Below are positions 1 through 7,665 of a stretch of DNA of 18,743 nt, piece after piece; position 1 is the first letter of the stretch; the number at the start of each line of letters is the position of its first letter. The notes under the pieces were generated by a model. The model had not been told where the DNA came from. It did not search any database and worked only from the letters and a program-made list of their open reading frames with translations. The stretch lies in the NCBI GenBank assembly GCA_934661375.1, contig CAKUJH010000050.1, positions 1-18,743 on the forward strand, in the 5' to 3' direction. This stretch comes from an uncultured Victivallales bacterium. Its GTDB lineage: Bacteria; Verrucomicrobiota; Lentisphaeria; Victivallales; UBA1829. Made by a program: the position numbers and the translations under genes.

Positions 1-45
1 TGATGCTGTAATGTACATCCTCTCGCATTCCTTTGCCAGCGTCAT
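1..45 (-). CDS. N-terminus of an unidentified leftward gene (partial)
   Basis: On the minus strand an ATG at 45-43 opens a frame that stays open to the window edge and gives MTLAKECERMYITAS. An AGGA core lies nine bases before the ATG, a good ribosome binding site, and a TTGTAT/TATGAT promoter lies further upstream at 154-181. These signals support a real gene start, but 15 residues do not identify a family. It is divergent from the regulator at 278 and shares its control region, so it may be a target of that regulator. That link is inference. Confidence 0.5.
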   Translation of the reverse strand, partial: MTLAKECERMYITAS

Positions 46-118
46 CTCAATTTATCCTCGAATAAATAGAGATGCCCATTATTCTCGGTGCGACAGTTCA
101 TTCAAAGACGAGCCGACA

Positions 119-147
119 TTGCGGAGCCACACCTGAAAAAATATGAT
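119..147 (+). promoter_or_regulatory. Promoter for the rightward regulator-pseudopilin-GH operon
   Basis: TTGCGG (119-124) and TATGAT (142-147) are separated by 17 bases, a good sigma70-type pair that would start transcripts near 154. It points to the regulator gene whose ATG is at 278, leaving a leader of about 120 bases. Its -10 box is the left half of the inverted repeat at 142-159, so a protein bound there would block it. Confidence 0.5.
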
Positions 148-159
148 ACCGCTATCATA
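142..159. promoter_or_regulatory. Perfect inverted repeat, probable operator of the adjacent regulator
   Basis: TATGATA-CCGC-TATCATA is a perfect 7-bp inverted repeat with a 4-bp centre. It sits in the divergent control region beside a gene for a GntR/LacI-type regulator and covers the -10 boxes of both promoters. Dimeric regulators of this class usually bind such palindromes in their own promoter, so autoregulation is the simplest reading. I did not see a second copy elsewhere in the window. Confidence 0.55.
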
Positions 160-181
160 CCTTTTTGGCAGATAAATACAA
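154..181 (-). promoter_or_regulatory. Promoter for the leftward partial gene at 1-45
   Basis: Read on the minus strand, TTGTAT (181-176) and TATGAT (159-154) are 16 bases apart. The -10 box is the right arm of the same inverted repeat that holds the opposing promoter's -10. The two promoters therefore overlap and face through each other, and RNA polymerase could probably occupy only one at a time. Confidence 0.4.
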
Positions 182-277
182 GCCAAATTTTTCATAAATT
201 TTCCGTTTTTTCTATTTTGGTGTCTTGCCAAACAGAGATTTATGGTTATAATTAAAGATAAAGGAGATGAAATCCCG

Positions 278-1474
278 ATGAGACAAGAATTGAAATATAC
301 GGAAATTCGTTTGGACAAGGAAAATTCCGAACCGCTCTATCTTCAACTGGCAGGGGCACTTCGCCGCCAGATCGGAATGACCTGTCTGAACAGCAATGAA
401 CGGATGATTTCCGAACGGCAGCTTTCGGAACAGCTCGGTGTGGACAGGACTACTGTCAGCAAAGCCTATTGTGAACTTCTGAAAGAAGGTCTGTTGACCC
501 GCCGGACTCCCAAAACGCTCTGCATATCTTCGGAGAGCCGCCGGAAACAGGTATCTCCATTTCCGAATATCGGTATCATCATTCCGCTGCAGTTTTCCTG
601 TCTGCTTGAGGCTCACGGCCTCACCATACATTATATCAAAGGAATCATTGACAGTGCCGCGGCGAGAAACATCTCCACGATCATGATTCAGCTGCCAGAC
701 TGCGATGCGTCCAATGCGGAGATCGACCGTTTCATTGACGAACTTGCCAAAAGGCTGATCGGAGTGATTCATATCGGCGGACGCGGCATCTACCCGGATC
801 GTCCGCTGGAGCGGCTGATGAAGTTTGAAAAACTCCCGCAGGTCATGATTTCCGCTTATTCGCATTTTTCAAATATCGGAACTGTAACCGCCGAGCCATC
901 TTCCGGCGGCTGCGCACTGGCGGAACAGATTAAGGCGTTCGGACATCAGTCCATAGGGATCGTAAATTACATGTCCTCATTTTATGATGAGGGACGCGAC
1001 GGTTATTTTATTTATGAAGCCTTTACCCGTGCGGAAAAGCTCCTTCGGATTTTTGAGAAATACCGATTGAATTGCGATGAAAGGTTCCACTGTTTTAAAT
1101 GCAGGAGCTTTTCCGCAACTCTGAAAATTTTGAAGGAAAAGAAAAAAGAAGGAAATCTTCCATCTGTCTACTGGTGCGTCAATGACGAGATTGCGCATTG
1201 GGTGATTGATGCTCTGACTGAACTCGGCTTGAAAGTTCCCGGAGATATTTCCGTTATCGGTTACGATGGTGCCTGCATTGCTTCAGAGGATAATCTCACG
1301 ACTGTCAGCCTGCCCTTTTACTCGATCGGTCACAAAGCACTGGAACTGCTTCTGGACTATTACGAGAATGGAAAAACGGATCAGAACAGCCATGTAAAAA
1401 TGGCAACATCTCTGGTGATAAAAAAGACACTTACATATGCAAAGAAAAACAATTATGGAAAGGATGAAAAATGA
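278..1474 (+). CDS. GntR-type winged-helix regulator with LacI-type sugar-binding domain
   Basis: The 398-residue protein has an N-terminal GntR winged helix at about 15-80, with 'SERQLSEQLGVDRTTVSKAY' as the recognition region. From about 95 to the end it has a LacI/periplasmic-binding-protein fold with the hallmark 'VPGDISVIGYDG' and a late 'TTVSLPFYSIGHKALELLL' segment. Such hybrids sense a small sugar and control nearby catabolic genes. The start at 278 is preferred over the in-frame ATG at 242 because AAGGAGAT lies nine bases before it. Its stop overlaps the next start (ATGA, 1471-1474), so it is translationally coupled to the pseudopilin gene. A palindrome in its promoter suggests autoregulation. 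The ligand cannot be read from the sequence. Confidence 0.9.
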   Translation: MRQELKYTEIRLDKENSEPLYLQLAGALRRQIGMTCLNSNERMISERQLSEQLGVDRTTVSKAYCELLKEGLLTRRTPKTLCISSESRRKQVSPFPNIGIIIPLQFSCLLEAHGLTIHYIKGIIDSAAARNISTIMIQLPDCDASNAEIDRFIDELAKRLIGVIHIGGRGIYPDRPLERLMKFEKLPQVMISAYSHFSNIGTVTAEPSSGGCALAEQIKAFGHQSIGIVNYMSSFYDEGRDGYFIYEAFTRAEKLLRIFEKYRLNCDERFHCFKCRSFSATLKILKEKKKEGNLPSVYWCVNDEIAHWVIDALTELGLKVPGDISVIGYDGACIASEDNLTTVSLPFYSIGHKALELLLDYYENGKTDQNSHVKMATSLVIKKTLTYAKKNNYGKDEK

Positions 1475-2169
1475 AAAACAGAAGGAACTTTACTCTTATC
1501 GAACTCCTCGTCGTTATTGCGATCATTGCAATTCTGGCAGGTATGCTTCTGCCGGCGCTGAATTCTGCCCGCCAGAAGGCGCAGACTGTCCAGTGCGCGG
1601 CCAATCTGAAACAATTCGGCACACTCCTCAACATGTATACAGCAGAGAGTGATTACCTTCCGGCAGAACAGAATACCCTTTCAGGCATGTGGAAGGAGTT
1701 TTCCACAATCCGGACACTGATGACTTTCAGCGGACTTCAGCCGCTGAAGCTTCTGGATTGTTCATTTGGCCGACTCAACAATCGTAGATATACTGCCGGT
1801 TCGGATACGAACCCGTGGGGACTGGGGCTGGCGGCGTCTTATGGATTGGACAGCAGTGATAAGATACGGGTCAGTTATGGCAGCAATGAAGCGTTTTACG
1901 TAAGAAGTTATTTTCCGGGACCGCGCCTCGCTTCATGGAAATATCCCTCCGAACAGGTTGCGATGGGGGATTGTTCTTATATCATATTCAATTATTCCTG
2001 GACTGTCCGGATTGCCGCTGCCGCCTATCCGACCAGCTATCCGCCGGCCGTTGAAATGTACAACCGGGCATATGCCGTGCACAATCGTGCTTTTTCAAAC
2101 GTTTTGTTTCTGGATGGTCATGTGAAAAGCCATACGCAGATGGAAATTGCCAAATTGAAATACAGATGA
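1471..2169 (+). CDS. Pseudopilin-like protein with prepilin leader and H-X-DG C-terminal motif
   Basis: The 232-residue protein starts MKNRRN-FTLIELLVV, a very short basic leader followed by the type IV prepilin/type II secretion pseudopilin helix, with the conserved Glu five residues into the mature protein. The residue before the expected cut is Asn instead of the usual Gly. The rest is a soluble domain ending in HNRAFSNVLFLDGHV, the C-terminal motif of the DUF1559/H-X9-DG proteins abundant in Planctomycetota and Lentisphaerota. Here ten residues, not nine, separate His and Asp-Gly. It is locked between the regulator and the GH42-like gene by ATGA overlaps on both sides. It could be a surface fibre subunit, a glycan-binding adhesin or a minor pseudopilin serving secretion of the next protein. 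Its exact role is unknown. Confidence 0.88.
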   Translation: MKNRRNFTLIELLVVIAIIAILAGMLLPALNSARQKAQTVQCAANLKQFGTLLNMYTAESDYLPAEQNTLSGMWKEFSTIRTLMTFSGLQPLKLLDCSFGRLNNRRYTAGSDTNPWGLGLAASYGLDSSDKIRVSYGSNEAFYVRSYFPGPRLASWKYPSEQVAMGDCSYIIFNYSWTVRIAAAAYPTSYPPAVEMYNRAYAVHNRAFSNVLFLDGHVKSHTQMEIAKLKYR

Positions 2170-2177
2170 GGATGCAA

Positions 2178-5100
2178 ATGAAAAATACACTTATTCTGCT
2201 GGGGCTGATGTTGCTTCTTTCCGCATCGGCCGGATATCATGAATTGAAGAATCCTTATATCAAACTGAAAATCAATGATACAGGGGGTCGGATTGAGACC
2301 CTTCGTTTTCTGCCGGGTGAAGTTGATCTGACTATGAACGATGGTCTGCTCGGTGATAATTTCTGGGATATTCCCGCATCGCATTTTTTTCTGACAAAAC
2401 TGTATTATACGCCGATAACCGGGAAGGGATTCGTTACTTTGACGGGACATCATACCGGGGGCGGCATCGACTATATGCAGATAAAAAAAACCGTGCGTCT
2501 TCCGGAAGATGAAGCACGCATTCTGGTTGATTACAAACTGACCAATCTGCAGGCCGCCATGAGCGAACTGGAATATGGATACTGGATGCAGAATTTTGCT
2601 GGCATTCCAGGGCGTGAGTGTACCTATTTTTTCCCGACCTTGAAAGGCGTCATGTCCGTGTGCGGCGGAAGTCAGCAGGGTGAACTCTGGTTCAACAAGC
2701 CTTCCCGCGGCTGGGTCGGCTTTTCCGATTCCGCAGGAAACGGGATGGCGATGACCATGGATTTTACCCGTCTCAAGAGTTTTTACGGCTGGTATGCAAA
2801 AGGGGGAACGACACAGGAATGGCGTTTTGAAAAGGTCAGAATCCCGCACGGAAAAAGTCTGGATACTCAGGTGGAGTTCATTCCTTTTACTGGATTGAAA
2901 AAAATCTCCGGTGCAGGAGGGGGACTGGTCGGCGAACTGACCGTCATCCCGGAAAAGGCGGCCTTCCAGACAAATCAGTGGCTGAAACGCGACCTCCGCC
3001 TGAGCGTATACAGCGCAAAAAAGCAGAATATTACCATGAAACTGACCGCACGTATTGTGCCGAACGGTGCCGTTCATGAGGTTGGAAGCAGGGAAATGCG
3101 CTTTGAAAAACCAGGAGACATCAAAAATATTCAGATCAGCTACCGCTTTCCCGTTCCTGCTTCCGCATATGACGTGGAGGCTCGGGCATTCGCATCAGAC
3201 GGCAGACTTCTTGCCATTTTCAATGTCCCTGCGGAGATTTCCTCCGCTTTGGATTATAATATGCAGGCGGAACAGGAGTTGCGGAAAGACGATGGACCCA
3301 CGATTGATTTGACCCGTCTGGATACTTCGCTGGAAACCCCGCACATCAAGTGGGCGAAACCATTGAAGAACGGGAAGATCCGGGTGCTGGCCCTGACGGC
3401 CTTTCCCTCCTGGCGCGAGCTCGCGGAACTGACACAACGCTTCGATATTGAACTGACTTCCATGGTCTGGACACTGCCGCATAAACCGCTTTTCAGTTAT
3501 GGCCCTTATTACGGTGTGCTGACCAATCAGGATGTGCTGGACAATTTGGACGGACTTCTTGCCAGAGATTACGATGTTATTCTGCTGGCCGGAATCAGCT
3601 GGGATCATTTGACGAAAGCGCAGCGTTCTGAAATTGTCCGCAAGGTGAAGGGCGGCTGTGGATTCGTGGAAATCAGTAATTCCTGCAAAACCGGAGAGCT
3701 CAAGGAAATCTCTGCATTCGGGAAGGCCATTACCGTTGGAACGACGTCTGTAAAACGTGTCAGGGAAGGGTTTCTGAGTTCCGCCATACCCTTTGAACTG
3801 TTCCCCGCGACGATAAACCGTGAAGGCGCTGCGAACGGAACTGTTTTTGCAGTCAGCGGAAAAAACAGTCCCTGGGTTGTTGCACGGCAGGTTGGAAAGG
3901 GATACAGTGTCGGGCTTGGCTGGTACAGTGGCGGCGGAGCCGGGAGATTCGTCAACGGAATGACGCCGGAATTGCCCTATCCGCTGAAAAATGCCCCTTT
4001 CAAAGATTATTTTGAGCTATATTTCCTGATGACGGCAAAGGCTCTTGTCGCAGCTGCGCATCGTGTTCCGGAAATCTTTTTTGACAGAATTGAATCTTCA
4101 GCGGATCAGCGGGGAATTTCCTTCCGGATTGCATTGGCAGGCTCATCGGTTCCAGATTCGAAGCTGCACCTGACAGCGTTTGTCAGAAACCGTGACAATC
4201 AGGAACTTGCCAGAAAAACATTTTCCTTTAAGCCAGGGAAAGAGTTTCGCGGAACAATCCCGGTATCTCCGTGGGGTGGACGGCAGTTGCTTGGGCTGAT
4301 TCTTACCGACAGTGACGGGAATGTGATTGATTTTGGAGCGGCCTCCGTGAAGAATCCTCCGGAAGCGGAAATTCTCTCCGTGAAACCGGAAAATGATGCC
4401 TTCCGGGAAAATCAGACCGCCGTATTTACGGTAAATGTGAGCAGACCGCTCGGCACACTTGCCTGGGCGCTGATTGATGTTTACGGCAGAGTAGTTTCCT
4501 CCGGCTCTCTCCCTGCGGGTAAAGACAACCGGATTGAGACGTTGATTGCAAACAATCTGAAAATGAGATCCTACATATTCCGGGTCGAACTGCTGTCCTC
4601 CGGACGTGTGATCGACCGTGCGGAAACATCCATCACAGCAATTCCTTCACCGGAGAAACTTGTCTGGGATGATTACGAACCGGGAATCTGGGTAACGCCC
4701 CGCAGCGGCGATGCGATTCGTCCTTTCCTCCATCCGCTGTTTGCTGAAAAACTGCGTGAACTGCGTATGCAGACCATTCTCGGCAACCGTCGGGAAACGG
4801 AGCAGACTCTTGCCATTCAGCACAACTTTAATCCGACGAAACTCCAGCATGCCGGAATCAATGCGGCCCGTCTGCCTGCGGAATATCAGAAAACCGGGAA
4901 TAAAATGCTTCTGGTCAGAAAGCCATGCCTCACCGACCGGGAATTCTGCAAAAAAACCGTTCAGCAGTTCCGGAAACTTGGTGGCGATACCGCCGCACGG
5001 GGACCACGTTTTTACTGGTTCGGCGATGAGCTTTCCCTTGCCGGATACTGGAGCACTCCAATTGATTTCTGTTTTTCTCCGACTTGTCTGGAACATTTTC

Positions 5101-6686
5101 GCGACTTTCTGGTCAGAAAATACGGTTCTCTTCAGGAAATCAACCGCCAGTGGGGAACAAAATATAAAAATCTTCAGGAGGTCCTGCCGGAAACCGCTGC
5201 GGAGGCGCGGAAGCATCGGGATGGAAATTACAGCGCATGGGCGGATCATCTCGAATACATGGACGGACTCTTGGTGGAACATATTTCCCGCGTGACAAAA
5301 GGGCTGCGGCAGGGGGATCCGGACGCGAAGACCTTCATTTCCGGTCCGCAGGCCGCCAGTGCCTACGGGGGGAATGACTGGTGCAGACAGACACCGATCT
5401 ATTCTGGTGTAATGAGTTATAATGGTGGCGGATTTCTCGAACTGATGCGTTCTTTTGCTCCGGATGGCGTCATCCTGCCCTGGATGGGATACAACAGTTC
5501 TGACGGAATGATCTGCTATCAGTTGTGGCATTCTCTGATGTTCCGCGCCCGCGGCGCGATGTTTTACCATGCGGCAAGCATGATCAATCCGGATTATACG
5601 CTTTCACCGACGGGAAAAGCCACGGCGAAGTACATGCCGGAAATTGTCGAGGGAACGGCAAAACTGGTTCTGAACGCACTGAAAGAGTATCCCCGTCCTG
5701 AAATCCTGATCGTCTATTCCCAGGCTTCCATCCGGGCCGCTTTCATCAAGGGACGTGCTGAGGACCATGAGAAACTGCGCTGGAAATATATTACGCTCTG
5801 CCGCAATTTCGGTATTCCGTTCCGTTTTGTCTCGGACGGTCAGATTGCGGAGGGAATCTTAAACAAGCTCTCTGCCAAACTGGTGATCTTTCCAGACATT
5901 GCAGCGTTGAGCGATTCAATGCTGGATGAAATTTCCAGATATACCGTCCGCGGAGGGATAATTCTTGTAGATGGACAGTTCGCTACGATGGATGCCTCCT
6001 GTCGGATGCAACCGAAGCGCGGAAAATGGAAAGAGCGCAGTGTTCTGCATCCGGATGAATTACGCACGGACTATATTTCTGCCTGGAAAAAGCCCGCTCT
6101 TCAGAGAAGCAGGAATGAACGGAATATTCTGGAACAGGACAGAAAAATGTTTGCAGCGGTCCTGAAACAGGCGGCTGTTACTCCGCTCTGCCGGATAATT
6201 ACCTCTGCTGGGAAACCGTATCTTGACGCTGAGATCGACATTATGCGCGACCGTCAGGGGAACGATTATGTGCTGATCATAAGCAGAGAGGATGCTGTTT
6301 CTGATGTCCGCCTCGAATTCCGTTCCTCCCGGACAGTCTGCGACATTCGGGGCTCCGGAGCGAAACTGGGGAACTCCAGTCCCATCTTCGTTGCGCTTCT
6401 TCCGGAAAAGGAGAAGGCGCCTGTCCGGATCACTGCAGGAGGCGCGAAGCGTGACTTCCAGCTGCGTCTGGACGCCGCAGTACAGAGGGATACGGTGATC
6501 CGTCTGACCGTGATACGTCCCGATGGCAGGGAACTGCCGTGGTATGCTGTAAATCTGAATGCGCCGCTCGGAAAAGCCGTGCATCGGATCAAATTCGCAC
6601 AGAACGATCCGGCGGGAATCTGGAGGATCCGGGCCCGTGAAATTGTCACTGGACGTACTGCGGAACTGGAGCTCCGGGTCAATTAG
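2178..6686 (+). CDS. Large secreted GH42-like glycosidase-family protein
   Basis: This protein of about 1502 residues begins with a signal peptide (MKNTLILLGLMLLLSASA). Segments in order: a mutarotase-like beta domain (~20-255), a class I glutamine-amidotransferase-like alpha/beta domain (~400-625), an Ig-like beta region (~640-815), a GH42-like barrel (~825-1170), a beta-galactosidase trimerisation-like domain (~1170-1285) and a C-terminal beta domain. The GH42 resemblance rests on 'FSPTCLEHFRDFLVRKYGSL' followed by an INRQWGT turn, and on a Glu in GDE near 951 that fits the acid/base. I see no Glu in the later segment where GH42 enzymes carry the nucleophile. An ATG at 2166 overlaps the previous stop. 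I prefer 2178 because GAGG lies six bases upstream. The substrate is unknown, and it is last in the cassette. Confidence 0.8.
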   Translation: MKNTLILLGLMLLLSASAGYHELKNPYIKLKINDTGGRIETLRFLPGEVDLTMNDGLLGDNFWDIPASHFFLTKLYYTPITGKGFVTLTGHHTGGGIDYMQIKKTVRLPEDEARILVDYKLTNLQAAMSELEYGYWMQNFAGIPGRECTYFFPTLKGVMSVCGGSQQGELWFNKPSRGWVGFSDSAGNGMAMTMDFTRLKSFYGWYAKGGTTQEWRFEKVRIPHGKSLDTQVEFIPFTGLKKISGAGGGLVGELTVIPEKAAFQTNQWLKRDLRLSVYSAKKQNITMKLTARIVPNGAVHEVGSREMRFEKPGDIKNIQISYRFPVPASAYDVEARAFASDGRLLAIFNVPAEISSALDYNMQAEQELRKDDGPTIDLTRLDTSLETPHIKWAKPLKNGKIRVLALTAFPSWRELAELTQRFDIELTSMVWTLPHKPLFSYGPYYGVLTNQDVLDNLDGLLARDYDVILLAGISWDHLTKAQRSEIVRKVKGGCGFVEISNSCKTGELKEISAFGKAITVGTTSVKRVREGFLSSAIPFELFPATINREGAANGTVFAVSGKNSPWVVARQVGKGYSVGLGWYSGGGAGRFVNGMTPELPYPLKNAPFKDYFELYFLMTAKALVAAAHRVPEIFFDRIESSADQRGISFRIALAGSSVPDSKLHLTAFVRNRDNQELARKTFSFKPGKEFRGTIPVSPWGGRQLLGLILTDSDGNVIDFGAASVKNPPEAEILSVKPENDAFRENQTAVFTVNVSRPLGTLAWALIDVYGRVVSSGSLPAGKDNRIETLIANNLKMRSYIFRVELLSSGRVIDRAETSITAIPSPEKLVWDDYEPGIWVTPRSGDAIRPFLHPLFAEKLRELRMQTILGNRRETEQTLAIQHNFNPTKLQHAGINAARLPAEYQKTGNKMLLVRKPCLTDREFCKKTVQQFRKLGGDTAARGPRFYWFGDELSLAGYWSTPIDFCFSPTCLEHFRDFLVRKYGSLQEINRQWGTKYKNLQEVLPETAAEARKHRDGNYSAWADHLEYMDGLLVEHISRVTKGLRQGDPDAKTFISGPQAASAYGGNDWCRQTPIYSGVMSYNGGGFLELMRSFAPDGVILPWMGYNSSDGMICYQLWHSLMFRARGAMFYHAASMINPDYTLSPTGKATAKYMPEIVEGTAKLVLNALKEYPRPEILIVYSQASIRAAFIKGRAEDHEKLRWKYITLCRNFGIPFRFVSDGQIAEGILNKLSAKLVIFPDIAALSDSMLDEISRYTVRGGIILVDGQFATMDASCRMQPKRGKWKERSVLHPDELRTDYISAWKKPALQRSRNERNILEQDRKMFAAVLKQAAVTPLCRIITSAGKPYLDAEIDIMRDRQGNDYVLIISREDAVSDVRLEFRSSRTVCDIRGSGAKLGNSSPIFVALLPEKEKAPVRITAGGAKRDFQLRLDAAVQRDTVIRLTVIRPDGRELPWYAVNLNAPLGKAVHRIKFAQNDPAGIWRIRAREIVTGRTAELELRVN

Positions 6687-6690
6687 CCGT

Positions 6691-6832
6691 TCGGAAGCGG
6701 ATGTGGACGGTGTGCATGTCGGGCAGTCCGACATGGCACTGGCGGAAGCCCGGCGTCTGCTCGGTCCGGAGAAAATCGTCGGGGTTTCCGTGCATACCGT
6801 GGAAGAAGCTCTGGCGGCGGAACGCGGCGGCA
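6691..6832 (+). pseudogene. thiE: Fragment of thiamine-phosphate synthase (ThiE)
   Basis: Five bases after the GH42-like stop, a frame reads 'DGVHVGQSDMALAEARRLLG' then PEKIVGVSVHTVEEALAAERGG. This is the central part of ThiE, including the GQxD aspartate that binds magnesium and the GVSVHT strand. ThiE normally has about 200-220 residues and joins HMP-PP to thiazole phosphate in thiamine synthesis. Only about 45 residues remain. There is no start with a ribosome binding site, the N-terminal half is missing, and the GADY-VG strand that should follow is absent in all three forward frames. I read it as a recombination scar and not a functional gene. No other thiamine gene is in the window. Confidence 0.72.
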
Positions 6833-6899
6833 GGATCTGGGCGGAAGGCATCCCCGGATACCGCAATTTCAACTGCACGCTCCGCAAAAACAATCCGCT

Positions 6900-7554
6900 C
6901 CCGATAATCTGCAATCAGCCAGGCAATAAATTATTGGAAAAGCTGAGCTTGGCTTATCTTGAACAAATGGAGTATCCGGACAAGGCAGAGAATTATGCTG
7001 CGATGCACAAACTCCAGCAGGAACTCCGTGAGTTTATCGGCAGTAAACTCCTGAAAGCAACTTGCGATAGTAAAGAAATCACCGATCTGGAAGTTTATGC
7101 ACGCACGGGTAAAAACGATTTACAAAGTTTCGGAATCATTACTATGAATCCGAAGGCACGGGAAATCCGTTTCCAATTCCCCGTTTCCGGACATATCTAC
7201 GATGCGCTTACGGGAAGCTATTTGGGCAAAGGCGATACGGTAACCCGCACACTCTCCCGGATGCACTCCGCATTGTTCCTGGTTGCACCCGAACGCTTTG
7301 ATAAACCGATCGTGAAGGTGTCCGGGATGACACTGGATATTCAGAACAAGAGCGGGAATGATACCGTTTACCGTATAGAAGTGATTTCTCCGGCGGGCAA
7401 AAAACTTGATTGCTATACCCAAAAGCTGATTACGAAAAACGGGAAAGGACAATATCACATTCCGTTTGCACTCTCTGATGCGAAGGGAGACTATACGGTG
7501 AAAGTAATTGAAGTTATCTCTCGTCAGCATGTTCTGGCAAAAATAACTTTGTGA
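6900..7554 (+). pseudogene. C-terminal remnant of a second glycosidase, paralogous to the upstream gene
   Basis: In the same frame as the ThiE piece, an open stretch reaches a TGA at 7552-7554. Its content (GNKLLEKLSLAYLEQ, then a beta-rich part with 'VSGHIYDALTGSYLGKGDTV' and a final YTVKVIEVISRQHVLAKI) is what follows the trimerisation domain in GH42-like proteins. It runs in the same order as the last ~190 residues of the gene ending at 6686: helix, beta sheet, 'S-x-x-G-K', paired beta strands. There is no catalytic part, no signal peptide and no convincing start. The exact junction with the ThiE piece lies somewhere in 6832-6930, which I cannot assign. Confidence 0.6.
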
Positions 7555-7575
7555 TCTGCCGTTCGGCAACATGTT

Positions 7576-7603
7576 TGCCGCTGCCGGATTCCGGGCAGCG
7601 GCA
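7576..7603. other. Strong GC-rich hairpin between convergent operons
   Basis: TGCCGCTGCC (7576-7585) and GGCAGCGGCA (7594-7603) form a perfect 10-bp stem around an 8-base loop. No T-run follows in either direction, so it is not a textbook intrinsic terminator. It may help stop or stabilise transcripts from the rightward side, where I found no other terminator after 6686. Confidence 0.5.
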
Positions 7604-7604
7604 G

Positions 7605-7644
7605 AAAAACACACCGGCTGTTTCAGAAAAACAGTCGGCGTGTG
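7605..7644 (-). terminator. Rho-independent terminator of the leftward DUF4838 operon
   Basis: On the minus strand, CACAC-GC-CGACTGTTT, a short loop, then AAACAGCCGGTGTG form a long stem with one G-T pair and a two-base bulge, followed directly by TTTTT (7609-7605). It starts 21 bases after the TAA of the second DUF4838 gene, the expected place for the operon's end. Confidence 0.7.
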
Positions 7645-7665
7645 GCAGAAAGGAAGGTGGTTTAT

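Noticed and set aside
2118..3077. 319-codon minus-strand frame opposite the GH42-like gene
   Set aside because: No domain, no binding site, and fully inside a better-supported gene.
6559..7554. A single 331-residue protein covering the ThiE piece and the glycosidase tail
   Set aside because: Its first ~45 codons overlap the GH42-like gene in another frame, it has no binding site, and it joins unrelated family pieces. It is better treated as fused pseudogene remnants.
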